Of a DNA stretch of 41,121 nucleotides, positions 31,065 through 40,009 are shown piece after piece. Made by a program: the position numbers and the translations under genes. The notes beneath the pieces are model-generated. The model worked only from the letters and a program-made list of their open reading frames with translations. It did no database searches and had not been told where the DNA came from. The DNA comes from an uncultured Collinsella sp. (lineage in GTDB: Bacteria; Actinomycetota; Coriobacteriia; Coriobacteriales; Coriobacteriaceae), in contig CABUKS010000022.1 of assembly GCA_902492235.1 (NCBI GenBank), forward strand, positions 1 to 41,121. Direction: 5' to 3'. How positions within the stretch are numbered: position 1 is the stretch's first letter; every line of letters starts with the position of its first letter.

Positions 31065-31433
31065 ATGAACAAGCATAAGGCGAAGCTGGAAGGCCTCAAG
31101 CGTCGTCAGCGTCGTGTTCGCGGCAAGGTCTCGGGTACCTCCGAGCGTCCGCGTCTTCGCGTGACCCGTACTAATGCCAACATCTATGCCCAGATCATCG
31201 ACGACAGCAAGGGCTCCAGCCTGACGCTCGTCTCCGCCTCGACCCTCGAGGCCGAGTTCAAGGGCACCCACACCTCGAACAAGGAGGCTGCGGAGAAGGT
31301 CGGTCAGCTCGTTGGCAAGCGCGCCATCGAGGCCGGCATCACCAAGGTCGCCTTCGATCGCGGTGGCCGTATCTACCATGGCCGCGTCAAGGCCCTCGCC
31401 GACGGTGCTCGTGCCGCCGGTCTCGAGTTCTAG
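31065..31433 (+). CDS. rplR: 50S ribosomal protein L18
   Basis: 122-residue L18, a 5S rRNA-binding protein. RRQRRVRGKVSGTSERPRL, IYAQIIDD and the C-terminal FDRGGRIYHGRVKALADGAR are typical. Start ATG after TTAGGAG. It is followed 14 nt later by rpsE, with GAGGTATG as its ribosome site. Confidence 0.97.
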   Translation: MNKHKAKLEGLKRRQRRVRGKVSGTSERPRLRVTRTNANIYAQIIDDSKGSSLTLVSASTLEAEFKGTHTSNKEAAEKVGQLVGKRAIEAGITKVAFDRGGRIYHGRVKALADGARAAGLEF

Positions 31434-31447
31434 GAGGTATGTAGCAC

Positions 31448-31972
31448 ATGGCTCGTAATCAGAAGCAGCAGCGCGAGGCCTCCGAGTTCGAGGAGCGCGT
31501 CGTTTACATCAACCGCGTGTCGAAGACCGTCAAGGGCGGTCGTCGCATGAGCCTCGTCGCTCTCGTCGTCGTTGGCGACGGCAAGGGCAACGTCGGCGTT
31601 GGCATGGGCAAGTCCGCTGAGGTGCCCATGGCCATCTCCAAGGCATCTCTCGATGCCAAGAAGAACATGTTCCACGTGCCGGTGACCGAGCAGGGCACCA
31701 TCCCGCACGAGGTTCTCGGCCACTTTGGTGCCGGCCGCATCATCATCAAGCCCGCTGTCGAGGGTACCGGCGTTATCGCCGGCGGCGCTGTGCGTCCCCT
31801 CTTTGAGCTTGCTGGCATCAAGAACGTCCTGTCCAAGTCCCTCGGTACCGACAACGGCCTCAACATCATCAAGGCTGCCGTCGAGGGCCTCAAGGAGCTC
31901 TCCAGCCCTGAGGACGTCGCGGCTCGCCGTGGCCTGACGGTCTCCGAGATGTTCGTCGGTAAGGAGAACTAA
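31448..31972 (+). CDS. rpsE: 30S ribosomal protein S5
   Basis: 174-residue S5, which affects decoding accuracy and mRNA unwinding. EERVVYINRVSKTVKGGR, VGDGKGNVGVGMGKS and the C-terminal AARRGLTVSEMF are family-typical. The stop is directly followed by the start of rpmD (2 nt between), so coupling is expected. Confidence 0.97.
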   Translation: MARNQKQQREASEFEERVVYINRVSKTVKGGRRMSLVALVVVGDGKGNVGVGMGKSAEVPMAISKASLDAKKNMFHVPVTEQGTIPHEVLGHFGAGRIIIKPAVEGTGVIAGGAVRPLFELAGIKNVLSKSLGTDNGLNIIKAAVEGLKELSSPEDVAARRGLTVSEMFVGKEN

Positions 31973-31974
31973 GC

Positions 31975-32157
31975 ATGGCTGACACCATCAAGATCAAGCA
32001 GGTCCGCAGCACCAACGGTTGCAAGCAGGACCAGGTCCGTACTGTCCGTGCCCTCGGTCTCCACAGGATCCGCGAGGTTCGCGAGATTGCTGACAACGAG
32101 TCCGTCCGCGGCATGATCTTCAAGGTCAAGCACCTTGTCGAGATTGTAGAGGAGTAG
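31975..32157 (+). CDS. rpmD: 50S ribosomal protein L30
   Basis: 60-residue L30, bacterial short form. IKIKQVRSTNGCKQDQVRTV and VRGMIFKVKHLVEI are typical. ATG start 2 nt after rpsE, 3 nt before rplO. Presence of rpmD fits Gram-positive-type spc operons. Confidence 0.96.
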   Translation: MADTIKIKQVRSTNGCKQDQVRTVRALGLHRIREVREIADNESVRGMIFKVKHLVEIVEE

Positions 32158-32160
32158 CAA

Positions 32161-32610
32161 ATGCAGCTTCACGATCTTACTCCCGCGCCCGGTTCCACCA
32201 AGAACCGCAAGCGCGTCGGCCGTGGCAATTCTTCGGGTCACGGCACCACTTCTGGCCGCGGTCAGAAGGGCCAGGGTTCCCGCTCTGGCGGCACCAAGGG
32301 TGCCGGCTTCGAGGGTGGCCAGACTCCGCTGGCTATGCGCCTGCCCAAGCTTCCGGGCTTCCGTAACCCCCGTCGTATCGAGTACACCGCTGTTAACGTT
32401 GAGCGTCTCGAGCGTAAGTTCGAGGACGGCGCTGTGATCGACGGTGCCGCTCTTAAGGCCGCTCGCATCACCAAGAGCGAGTTCGAGCCCGTCAAGGTGC
32501 TCGGCAATGGTGAGCTCACCAAGAAGTTCACGGTCAAGGTCGACAAGGTCAGCGCTTCTGCGCAGGCCAAGATCGAGGCCGCCGGCGGAAAGGTCGAGCT
32601 GCCGTGCTAA
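32161..32610 (+). CDS. rplO: 50S ribosomal protein L15
   Basis: 149-residue L15, a late-assembly protein of the large subunit. LHDLTPAPGSTKNRKRVGRG, the glycine-rich GQKGQGSRSGGTKGAGFEG and EGGQTPL-type context (GGQTPLAMRLPKLPGF) are diagnostic. Its last codons overlap the GTG start of secY by 7 nt, giving coupled translation. Confidence 0.97.
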   Translation: MQLHDLTPAPGSTKNRKRVGRGNSSGHGTTSGRGQKGQGSRSGGTKGAGFEGGQTPLAMRLPKLPGFRNPRRIEYTAVNVERLERKFEDGAVIDGAALKAARITKSEFEPVKVLGNGELTKKFTVKVDKVSASAQAKIEAAGGKVELPC

Positions 32611-33890
32611 ATGGTCTTAAGAATGCTTTCCGCATCAAAGAATTGCGCGAAAAGATTCTTTTTACCATAGCTATGCTCGTCGTGTACCGCATTGGTGCGC
32701 ACGTTCCTGTGCCCGGCATTCCCTTCCAGGGGATGCTGGGCCTTTTCTCGACCGATAACAATTCGGTCGCCGCAGGTGCTATGGCCCTCCTGAATCTTTT
32801 CTCTGGCGGCGCGTTGAGCTATGTGTCGGTGTTTTCGCTGGGCATCATGCCTTACATCACCAGCTCGATCATCCTCCAGATGCTCCAGGCCGTCGTGCCT
32901 TCCCTGCATGAGCTTGCCCGCGAGGGCGAGGTCGGTCAGACCAAGATTACGCAGTATTCGCGTTACCTCACCCTGGCTCTGGCAATCCTCAACTCCGTGG
33001 GTTACCTCTTCCTCTTTAAGAGCTTCGGCATCAGCTTCAATGGCGCCGGCGCTCCCGAGATCATCTTCGACCTCATGATCGTCGGTACGCTCACCGCGGG
33101 CGCCATGCTGATCATGTGGATTGGTGAGCTCATCACCCAGCGCGGTATCGGCAATGGCATGTCGCTGATCATCTTCGCGAACATCATGGCCGGTCTGCCG
33201 CAGGCTATCTTCTCCAGCACCGAGGGCAATGCCGGTGGCATCATCACCATGGTGATCATCTGCGCCATCATCCTGCTGGTTATCCCGCTGATTGTTTTCC
33301 TTGAGCGCGGCCAGCGCCGCATCCCGGTCTCCTACGCTAAGCGCGTCGTGGGCCGTCGCATGATGGGTGGCCAGACCACCTACCTGCCCATCAAGGTCAA
33401 CACCGCGGGTGTCGTGCCGATCATCTTCGCTTCGGCGCTGCTGTACTTCCCGGCTCAGATTGCCGTGTTCTTCCCCGGTATCGGCTGGATTCAGGCAGTT
33501 GCCTCCGCGCTTTCGACCGGTTGGCTCAACTGGGTGCTTAACGTTGTCCTCATCGTGTTCTTCGCGTACTTCTACACCTCCATGGTGTTCAACCCCGATG
33601 ACACGGCCGATAACCTTAAGAAGCAGGGCGGCTTTATTCCGGGCGTCCGTCCGGGTAGGGCTACCGCGGCCTACATCAAGAACGCGCTCAACAAGATCAC
33701 GCTTCCCAGCGCTGTCTTTTTGGCGCTCATCGCCATCGTGCCTTCGATCATCTTCTCCTTCACGGGTAACCATCTGATCCAGGCATTTGGCGGCACGTCC
33801 ATCCTCATCATGGTCGGCGTCGTGCTCGACACGGTCGATAAGCTCGAAGGCCAGATCAAGATGTATGATTACGATGGATTCTTTAAATAG
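32604..33890 (+). CDS. secY: preprotein translocase subunit SecY
   Basis: 428-residue channel subunit of the Sec translocon with ten membrane helices. Family motifs are clear: GAHVPVPGI in the N-terminal part, GIMPYITSSIILQML in TM2, GIGNGMSLIIFANI, RRIPVSYAKR in the cytoplasmic loop and GVVPIIFASALL. GTG start at 32604 inside the end of rplO; the start MLNGLKNAFRIKELREKI matches family N-termini. Followed 18 nt later by adk, the usual arrangement. Confidence 0.97.
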   Translation: MLNGLKNAFRIKELREKILFTIAMLVVYRIGAHVPVPGIPFQGMLGLFSTDNNSVAAGAMALLNLFSGGALSYVSVFSLGIMPYITSSIILQMLQAVVPSLHELAREGEVGQTKITQYSRYLTLALAILNSVGYLFLFKSFGISFNGAGAPEIIFDLMIVGTLTAGAMLIMWIGELITQRGIGNGMSLIIFANIMAGLPQAIFSSTEGNAGGIITMVIICAIILLVIPLIVFLERGQRRIPVSYAKRVVGRRMMGGQTTYLPIKVNTAGVVPIIFASALLYFPAQIAVFFPGIGWIQAVASALSTGWLNWVLNVVLIVFFAYFYTSMVFNPDDTADNLKKQGGFIPGVRPGRATAAYIKNALNKITLPSAVFLALIAIVPSIIFSFTGNHLIQAFGGTSILIMVGVVLDTVDKLEGQIKMYDYDGFFK

Positions 33891-33908
33891 GCTAGAGGAG
33901 GATTGCTC

Positions 33909-34535
33909 ATGAACCTCGTATTGCTCGGAGCTCCGGGTGCCGGTAAGGGCACCGTCGCACAGGAGCTCGTCGCCGAGTTTGGCGTCGCCCATATTTCCAC
34001 GGGCGACCTGCTGCGTGCTGCCGTCAAGGGTGGCACCGAGTTTGGTATTCAGGCTAAGAAGTACATGGACGCTGGCGAGCTCGTTCCCGACCAGCTCGTG
34101 ATCGACCTTGTCAAGGAGCGCCTTGCCGCCGATGACGCCCAGCAGGGCTTCATCCTCGACGGCTTCCCGCGCAACACCGCCCAGGCTGTGACGCTCGATT
34201 CCGAGCTTTCCGCCATGGGTCGCGAGATCGACTGTGCCCTTCTGGTCGATGTGGCCCCCGAGGTCATTATCGATCGTCTGTCTTCGCGTCGCACCTGCCG
34301 CGCCTGCGGTTACACCGGCACCGCTGCCGATGCTACCTGTCCCAAGTGCGGTGGCGAGATGTATCAGCGCGACGACGACAAGCCCGAGACCATCAAGAAC
34401 CGTCTCGACGTCTACGAGAAGTCCACGAGTCCGCTCGTCGACTACTATCGTGGCCAGGGTCTGCTCAAGTCGGTCAACGGTGACCAGGCTCGTGAGACCG
34501 TGTACGGGGATGTCAAAGAGGCTCTCGGTCTATGA
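33909..34535 (+). CDS. adk: adenylate kinase, zinc-type LID
   Basis: 208-residue enzyme for AMP + ATP to 2 ADP. P-loop GAPGAGKGT (7-15), STGDLLR, LDGFPRN and a LID with four cysteines C130, C133, C144 and C147 that bind zinc, as in Gram-positive enzymes. The ATG at 33909 follows GAGGAGGA; the TTG two codons earlier overlaps that site. Its stop overlaps the map start (ATGA). Confidence 0.97.
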   Translation: MNLVLLGAPGAGKGTVAQELVAEFGVAHISTGDLLRAAVKGGTEFGIQAKKYMDAGELVPDQLVIDLVKERLAADDAQQGFILDGFPRNTAQAVTLDSELSAMGREIDCALLVDVAPEVIIDRLSSRRTCRACGYTGTAADATCPKCGGEMYQRDDDKPETIKNRLDVYEKSTSPLVDYYRGQGLLKSVNGDQARETVYGDVKEALGL

Positions 34536-35320
34536 TCAAGATTAAGTCTGCAACGCAAATCGAGCAGATGAAGAAGGCAGGAGCGCTATCTAAGATGGCG
34601 CTCCGCCACGTTGGAGCCATGGTGCGCCCCGGCGTTTCGACTTTTGAGCTCGATCAGCTCGCGGAGCAGATTATCCGCATGCATGGCGGCACCCCGGCCT
34701 TTAAGGGCTACGGCGGGTTCCCGGGGACCATATGCGCATCGATCAACGATGCCGTGGTCCACGGTATTCCCAATCCCGACATGATCCTGCGCGATGGCGA
34801 TATCATTTCCATCGATACGGGAGCCGTTGTTGACGGTTGGGTCGGCGATAACGCTTGGACGTTTTTCGTCGGTACCCCCACGCCCGAAGCCAAGGCTTTG
34901 TGCGAGGTCACGCGTGATTGCCTTAAGGCTGCCATTGAGCAGGCTGTTCCCGGTAACCATATCGGGGACGTCGGTTATGCCGTTCAGTCCCTCGCCGAGT
35001 CTCACGGTTACGGCGTGCTTCGTGATTATGTGGGCCATGGCATTGGCCGCGTGATGCACGAGGACCCCAATGTTCCTAACTATGGAAAGAAGGGGAGGGG
35101 CGTTCGCCTCCAGGCCGGCATGGTCATTGCCATCGAGCCGATGGTTACGATGGGTTCCAACCATGTGAGCACGGGCTCCGACGGTTGGATTGTTACGACC
35201 AACGACCACCTGCCCGCCGCGCACTACGAGAACACCGTCGCCATTACCAATGACGGTCCGGTGATTCTCACCACGGATGCCCAAGGTGCTTGGTGTTCCT
35301 TGCAAGGCGGTGAAATGTAA
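34532..35320 (+). CDS. map: methionine aminopeptidase type I
   Basis: 262-residue dimetal enzyme that removes the initiator methionine. Ligands D95, D106, H169, E202 and E233 are all present, with H77 and H176 as catalytic helpers. It starts inside the adk stop (ATGA at 34532-34535). The last codons, including the stop, form the left arm of a 129-nt nested palindrome (35312-35440), so the C-terminal Gly-Glu-Met end may come from that element. Confidence 0.97.
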   Translation: MIKIKSATQIEQMKKAGALSKMALRHVGAMVRPGVSTFELDQLAEQIIRMHGGTPAFKGYGGFPGTICASINDAVVHGIPNPDMILRDGDIISIDTGAVVDGWVGDNAWTFFVGTPTPEAKALCEVTRDCLKAAIEQAVPGNHIGDVGYAVQSLAESHGYGVLRDYVGHGIGRVMHEDPNVPNYGKKGRGVRLQAGMVIAIEPMVTMGSNHVSTGSDGWIVTTNDHLPAAHYENTVAITNDGPVILTTDAQGAWCSLQGGEM

Positions 35321-35448
35321 AAGTCGCCGCCCCCTGATGCCCAACCTCGCCTTTCAATTTCGAAGGCATGACCCCAAGGTCTATGCCTTCTCATTTCAAG
35401 GCGATCTTGGGCATCAGGGAACGGCTTTGTTTTACATTTCAAATGTAA
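35312..35448 (+). repeat. nested palindrome spanning the map stop codon
   Basis: Symmetric arms nest inside each other: GAAATGTAAAA (35312-35322) with 35430-35440; CCTGATGCCCAA (35333-35344) with 35407-35418; CGCCTT (35348-35353) with 35398-35403; GAAGGCAT (35362-35369) with 35383-35390; and GACC/GGTC around CCAA in the centre. The outer right arm can instead pair with the next bases in TTACATTT-C-AAATGTAA (35432-35448). The rest of the map-infA gap (to 35552) holds nothing else clear. Confidence 0.85.
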
Positions 35449-35552
35449 CAAGTTCCACTTAGTTGTGGAGCCATTACGAAGTTATTACGATGCGTGCATA
35501 CGTGTTGTAGAATACTCAATCGCTGTCGTTTTCTAGAGAAAGATGATTGCTT

Positions 35553-35771
35553 GTGAAGAAGGAAGACGCAATTGAGCTCGAGGGTACGGTAAAGGAACCG
35601 TTGCCCAACGCCATGTTTAAGGTCGAGCTCGAGAACGGTCATTCGGTTCTGTGCAACATTTCTGGCAAGATCCGAATGAATTACATCCGTATTCTCCCCG
35701 GTGACAGGGTTGTCGTGGAGCTTTCCCCGTACGACCTGACCCGCGGCCGCATCACCTATCGCTACAAATAG
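35553..35771 (+). CDS. infA: translation initiation factor IF-1
   Basis: 72-residue S1-fold factor that binds the ribosomal A site during initiation. KKEDAIELEGTVKEPLPNAMF, GKIRMNYIRILPGDRV and the C-terminal YDLTRGRITYRYK are diagnostic. The GTG at 35553 gives exactly the family length of 72; the upstream TTG would add two residues. Confidence 0.96.
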   Translation: MKKEDAIELEGTVKEPLPNAMFKVELENGHSVLCNISGKIRMNYIRILPGDRVVVELSPYDLTRGRITYRYK

Positions 35772-35921
35772 CGGCACGCATACACGCACTCCATTTCCGA
35801 CTGCAGGCTTAGCTCAACCTACGGTCGGATTGTGTGTGAAGACCAGCCATAGTTTTAAACGCCTGCGGCTGGGCGAGTAGATAGTAGGGAAGTAGTTTGA
35901 GCGCTACCGAAAGGAAGAACG

Positions 35922-36035
35922 ATGAAGGTACGTCCTTCGGTCAAGAAGATGTGCGATAAGTGCAAAATCATTAGGCGCCATGGCAAGGTCCTCGTCATTT
36001 GCGAGAACCCCCGTCATAAGCAGCGTCAGGGTTAA
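35922..36035 (+). CDS. rpmJ: 50S ribosomal protein L36
   Basis: 37-residue L36, starting MKVRPSVKKMCDKCKII. Zinc ligands C11, C14, C27 and H32 are present, so this is the zinc form. ATG at 35922 after AAAGGAAG. The 150 bp before it hold two weak hairpins (CCGAC/GTCGG and CAGCC/GGCTG). Next gene rpsM starts 15 nt after the stop. Confidence 0.96.
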   Translation: MKVRPSVKKMCDKCKIIRRHGKVLVICENPRHKQRQG

Positions 36036-36049
36036 GAGAGGAGACTACG

Positions 36050-36424
36050 TTGGCCCGTATTAATGGTGTCGACCTCCCGCGTGAGAAGCGCGTTGAGATC
36101 GGTCTGACCTACATTTACGGCATCGGCCGCACCACTGCGACGAAGATTTGCGTCGAGTGCAACGTTAACGTGGATACGCGCGTTAAGGACCTCACCGAGG
36201 ATGAGGTTAACGCCATCCGCGATTATATCGATAAGAACCAGATCATGGTTGAGGGCGACCTCCGCCGTGAGCGCAACCAGAACGTCAAGCGCCTTATGGA
36301 CATCGGCTGCAACCGCGGCCTTCGTCACCGCAAGGGCCTCCCGGTCCGCGGCCAGCGCACCCACACTAACGCTCGTACCCGCAAGGGCCCGAAGCGTCAG
36401 ATCGGTGCTAAGAAGAAGAAATAA
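36050..36424 (+). CDS. rpsM: 30S ribosomal protein S13
   Basis: 124-residue S13, at the subunit head where it contacts tRNA and the large subunit. ARINGVDLPREKRVEIGLTYIYG-like start, LRHRKGLPVRGQRT and the basic C-terminus are typical. The start is a TTG at 36050, an unusual codon, supported by GAGAGGAG upstream and by family N-termini. Confidence 0.96.
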   Translation: MARINGVDLPREKRVEIGLTYIYGIGRTTATKICVECNVNVDTRVKDLTEDEVNAIRDYIDKNQIMVEGDLRRERNQNVKRLMDIGCNRGLRHRKGLPVRGQRTHTNARTRKGPKRQIGAKKKK

Positions 36425-36438
36425 GGAGCGCTAGATAG

Positions 36439-36843
36439 ATGGCTACTGCTAAGAAGAACGTTCGCGCTGCCCGTCTGAAGCGCGCGGACCGTAAGAACAT
36501 TTCCGTGGGCCAGGCTCACATTCGTTCTACGTTCAACAACACGATCGTTTCGATCACCGATCCCCAGGGCAACGTCATTTCCTGGAAGTCGGCTGGCCAG
36601 GTGGGCTTCAAGGGCTCCCGTAAGTCCACGCCGTTCGCTGCTCAGATGGCTGCCGAGGCTGCTGCCAAGCAGGCCATGGAGCACGGTATGAAGAAGGTTT
36701 CCGTCTTCGTCAAGGGCCCCGGCTCCGGTCGTGAGACCGCCATCCGCTCCCTCCAGGCTGCTGGCCTCGAGGTCTCGAGCATCCAGGACAAGACCCCCAT
36801 TCCGCACAACGGCTGCCGCCCCAAGAAGCGTCGCCGCGTGTAA
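36439..36843 (+). CDS. rpsK: 30S ribosomal protein S11
   Basis: 134-residue S11, part of the platform and of the mRNA exit region. AHIRSTFNNTIVSITDPQGN, GPGSGRETAIRSLQ and the end PHNGCRPKKRRRV are diagnostic. ATG after AAGGAGC. Nineteen nt separate it from rpsD. Confidence 0.97.
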   Translation: MATAKKNVRAARLKRADRKNISVGQAHIRSTFNNTIVSITDPQGNVISWKSAGQVGFKGSRKSTPFAAQMAAEAAAKQAMEHGMKKVSVFVKGPGSGRETAIRSLQAAGLEVSSIQDKTPIPHNGCRPKKRRRV

Positions 36844-36862
36844 CTGAAAGGATCGTATCAAT

Positions 36863-37459
36863 ATGGCAATCGACAGGACTCCTGTTCTTAAGCGCTGCCG
36901 TCAGCTCGGGATCGATCCCGCTGAGCTCGGTTACAGCAGCAAGAAGGAATCTATCCGTCAGCCCAAGCGCCGTCGCAAGGAATCTGAGTACGGCATGCAG
37001 CTGCGCGAGAAGCAGAAGGTCAAGTTCATCTATGGCGTTCTGGAGAAGCAGTTCCACGGCTACTTCAACAAGGCCCGCAAGATGAACGGCGTCACCGGTG
37101 AGAACCTCATGATCATCCTTGAGTCTCGCCTCGACAACGTCGTCTTCCGTCTTGGCTTCGCCCGCACCCGCAAAGAGGCTCGTCAGTCCGTCCGTCACGG
37201 TCACTTCACCGTGAACGGCAAGCGCGTGGACATCCCGTCCTACCGCGTCAAGGCCGGCGACGTCGTCGCTGTCGGCGAGAAGTTCCGTGACCTCCTCCCC
37301 ATCAAGGAGGCTCTGATTTCCTCCGAGCGCTTTGAGGTCCCTGGCTGGCTCGAGGTCGATATCGAGAAGCTGTCTGGTAACGTGCTCGCTCTGCCGACGC
37401 GTGAGCAGATCAGCGGTGATATCAACGAGCAGCTCATCGTCGAGCTCTACTCTAAGTAG
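36863..37459 (+). CDS. rpsD: 30S ribosomal protein S4
   Basis: 198-residue S4, a primary 16S rRNA binder and, in E. coli, repressor of the alpha operon. The S4 RNA-binding domain is at about 90-155 (RLDNVVFRLGFARTRKEARQ, VNGKRVDIPSYRVK). The N-terminus lacks the four-cysteine zinc knuckle, so this is the zinc-free form. ATG after AAAGGATCG. Confidence 0.97.
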   Translation: MAIDRTPVLKRCRQLGIDPAELGYSSKKESIRQPKRRRKESEYGMQLREKQKVKFIYGVLEKQFHGYFNKARKMNGVTGENLMIILESRLDNVVFRLGFARTRKEARQSVRHGHFTVNGKRVDIPSYRVKAGDVVAVGEKFRDLLPIKEALISSERFEVPGWLEVDIEKLSGNVLALPTREQISGDINEQLIVELYSK

Positions 37460-37491
37460 TCCATCCGGGCTGCTGAGGCTGGAGGTAATAC

Positions 37492-38433
37492 ATGTCAGAA
37501 TTCATTAGGCCTCAGGTTCAGGTCGAAGAGATCAACGAGACGTCTGCTCGTGTCTCCGTCGAGCCGCTCGAGCGCGGCTACGGCGATACGCTGGGTAACT
37601 CCCTTCGTCGCGTTCTTCTGTCCTCGCTCGAGGGTGCCGCCGTCGAGGCTATTCAGATCGATGGCGCGCAGCACGAGTTCATGACCATCCCTAACATGGT
37701 CGAGGATGTCACCGACATCGTCCTGAATGTCAAGGGTCTTGTCTTCAGGGCTCTCGGCACGACCGACGAGGCGACCGCCACCATTTCGGTTGACGGCCCC
37801 TGCGAGGTCACCGGTGCGGACTTCTTTATTCCGTCCGAGTTTGAGCTGGTCAACCCCGAGCAGCACATCGCTACGCTCACCGAGGGTGGCCATCTCACCA
37901 TGAGCATGCGCATCGGCTATGGCCGCGGCTATGTTTCTGGCGAGGCCAACAAGCGCGACAACGATCCCATCGGTGTGATCCACGTCGACTCGCTGTACTC
38001 GCCGGTTTCCCGTTGCGCCAAGCTCGTTGAGGCTTGCCGTGTCGGTCAGCACACCGACTACGACCGCCTTGTCCTCGAGATCGAGACCAACGGCTCCATC
38101 GCCCCGCGCGACGCCGTGGTCCAGGCTGCCAATATCATCAACCAGCATATGGCCGCCTTTATGAACCTTGCCGAGACCCCCGAGGTCGAGGAGGAGGCTT
38201 CGATCTTCGCTCCCGAGGTCACCAACGACAACGCCGAGCTGGACAAGCAGATCGAGGATTTGGACCTTTCCGTCCGTTCCTACAACTGCCTTAAGCGCGC
38301 CAGCATTCACTCGGTCCGTCAGCTCGTTGAGTTCTCGGAGAACGATCTGCTCAACATCCGTAACTTCGGTGTTAAGTCGATCGAGGAAGTGAAGGACAAG
38401 CTTGAGTCCATGGGCCTGAGCCTGAAGGCTTAA
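37492..38433 (+). CDS. rpoA: DNA-directed RNA polymerase alpha subunit
   Basis: 313-residue alpha subunit. The N-terminal assembly domain (about 1-230) includes ERGYGDTLGNSLRRVLLSS and GRGYV; the C-terminal domain (about 245-313) has LDLSVRSYNCLKRASI and the helix-hairpin-helix NIRNFGVKSIEEVKDKL that contacts UP elements and regulators. Start ATG after GGAGG. Confidence 0.97.
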   Translation: MSEFIRPQVQVEEINETSARVSVEPLERGYGDTLGNSLRRVLLSSLEGAAVEAIQIDGAQHEFMTIPNMVEDVTDIVLNVKGLVFRALGTTDEATATISVDGPCEVTGADFFIPSEFELVNPEQHIATLTEGGHLTMSMRIGYGRGYVSGEANKRDNDPIGVIHVDSLYSPVSRCAKLVEACRVGQHTDYDRLVLEIETNGSIAPRDAVVQAANIINQHMAAFMNLAETPEVEEEASIFAPEVTNDNAELDKQIEDLDLSVRSYNCLKRASIHSVRQLVEFSENDLLNIRNFGVKSIEEVKDKLESMGLSLKA

Positions 38434-38463
38434 TGCTTCGCATATTTGAGGAGAAACTAGACC

Positions 38464-38931
38464 ATGCGTCACAACGTTAAGAAGGGCCTGAAGCTCGGCA
38501 CCGATGCGAGCCACACCAAGGCCATGAAGAAGAGCCTTGCTAAGGCCCTCTTCGAGAACGACCGCATCAAGACCACCGAGACCCGCGCTAAGGCGCTGCG
38601 TTCGGTCGTCGATCCGATCATCACCTGGGCCAAGAAGGGCGACCTGCACTCTCGTCGTCTGGCTATCGCCAAGCTCGGTGATAAGCAGCTCGTTGCTGAG
38701 ATCTTCGACAAGGCTGCTCAGGGTATGTGGCAGGACCGCAACGGCGGTTACACCCGCATCATGAAGCTCGGCAACCGCAAGGGCGACAACGCTCCCATCG
38801 TTATCATGGAGCTCGTCACCGAGCCTTGCACGCCTAAGGCTAAGAAGGCTGCTCCGGCCCCCAAGAAGGCCGCTGCTCCCAAGAAGGTCGAGGCTGTCGA
38901 GGAGGCTCCTGCTGAGGAGACCGCTGAGTAG
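38464..38931 (+). CDS. rplQ: 50S ribosomal protein L17
   Basis: 155-residue L17 near the exit tunnel. MRHNVKKGLKLGTDASHTKAM, NDRIKTTETRAKALR and RNGGYTRIMKLGNRKGDNAP are diagnostic. The C-terminus has an added Ala/Lys/Pro/Glu-rich tail of about 30 residues (from about 126), a common actinobacterial feature. A strong terminator follows, ending the alpha operon. Confidence 0.97.
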   Translation: MRHNVKKGLKLGTDASHTKAMKKSLAKALFENDRIKTTETRAKALRSVVDPIITWAKKGDLHSRRLAIAKLGDKQLVAEIFDKAAQGMWQDRNGGYTRIMKLGNRKGDNAPIVIMELVTEPCTPKAKKAAPAPKKAAAPKKVEAVEEAPAEETAE

Positions 38932-38957
38932 ACATTCCGTCTGCATAGGCTATATTC

Positions 38958-38988
38958 GAGGGGTACGTTCGCGTACCCCTCTTTTTTT
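38958..38988 (+). terminator. intrinsic terminator of the alpha operon
   Basis: GAGGGGTACG (38958-38967) pairs perfectly with 38972-38981 around a TTCG tetraloop, followed by seven T. This is the best terminator in the window. Confidence 0.97.
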
Positions 38989-39023
38989 GTCGAAATGCCA
39001 TTGCCTGTTTGTTGGGAGCGTCC

Positions 39024-39848
39024 ATGACCGCGCCGTCTGATTTCAATTCGATTCCTGAGCTCGATGCCACGCTCGTTTTCCGCGTGGCCTACGATGGCTC
39101 GTCCTACAGCGGCTTTGCCGAGCAGCCCGGTCAGACGACGGTTGCGGGCGAGTTGCGCCGCGCTATCGAGATGCTCCTGCGCCGCCCGATCGACCTGACA
39201 TGTGCGGGGCGTACCGATGCCGGCGTGCATGCGGTGGCACAGTTCATCAGCGTGCCCGTAACGGACGCTGAGTTGGCTTTGACGCGCCGTAGGTGGCTGC
39301 GGGCTATGGATGCCCTGCTGCCCAAAGATATCGCCATAAACGAGGTCTACAAGGCCCGTAAAGGCTTTTCTGCACGCTTTGATGCGCGTTCACGTACATA
39401 TACGTACCGTATTGCCGATCGCGACGCGCGCCCCGTGCTGTCCCGCGGTGCCGTGTGGTGGCATCGCTATCCCTTGGATGTTGCGGCTATGTCTGCTGCC
39501 TGCCCCGCGCTTTTGGGTGAGCAGGACTTTAAGAGCTTTTGCAAGGTTGCCTCGGCCGTTGGCAAGCCCACGCATCGCTGCGTGATGCGTGCCGAGTTTG
39601 GCCATGAGGTGGCCTTTGGCGAGGATATCCTGACGTTTACCATCGAGGGCAATGCGTTTCTGCATTCGATGGTCCGTACGATCGTGGGCACGCTTGTCGA
39701 GATTGGCATGCATCGCCGTGAACCCGAGTGGATGCGCGAGGTCATCGATGCTTGCGACCGTACCGCTGCGGGCCCCACGGCTCCTGCCTGCGGCCTTACG
39801 TTTATGGGCGTGGATTACGATCCCGCCGAGCTTGTCGTGCTCGACTAG
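39024..39848 (+). CDS. truA: tRNA pseudouridine synthase A
   Basis: 274-residue enzyme that makes pseudouridine at positions 38-40 of tRNA anticodon stems. The catalytic aspartate is D65 in CAGRTDAGVHA; VAYDGSSYSGFAEQP, SFCKVAS and FLHSMVRTIVGTLVEIG are further family motifs. ATG at 39024 after GGGAG. truA after rplQ is a common order. A 7-bp hairpin (39858-39864 with 39870-39876) follows the stop. Confidence 0.95.
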   Translation: MTAPSDFNSIPELDATLVFRVAYDGSSYSGFAEQPGQTTVAGELRRAIEMLLRRPIDLTCAGRTDAGVHAVAQFISVPVTDAELALTRRRWLRAMDALLPKDIAINEVYKARKGFSARFDARSRTYTYRIADRDARPVLSRGAVWWHRYPLDVAAMSAACPALLGEQDFKSFCKVASAVGKPTHRCVMRAEFGHEVAFGEDILTFTIEGNAFLHSMVRTIVGTLVEIGMHRREPEWMREVIDACDRTAAGPTAPACGLTFMGVDYDPAELVVLD

Positions 39849-40009
39849 GGGAGGGCTCGACGCGTCGTGCGTCGACACCCGTCATCTGTGGGCTGCGCGT
39901 GTTCAACATCTGTTCTTGGCGTGCAATACAACCGGTGTCTCATTGCTTTTATTGCTGGGGTGTACCATGAACCACGGTTTGATTCATTGCTGTCGAGAGG
40001 ACGGATAAC

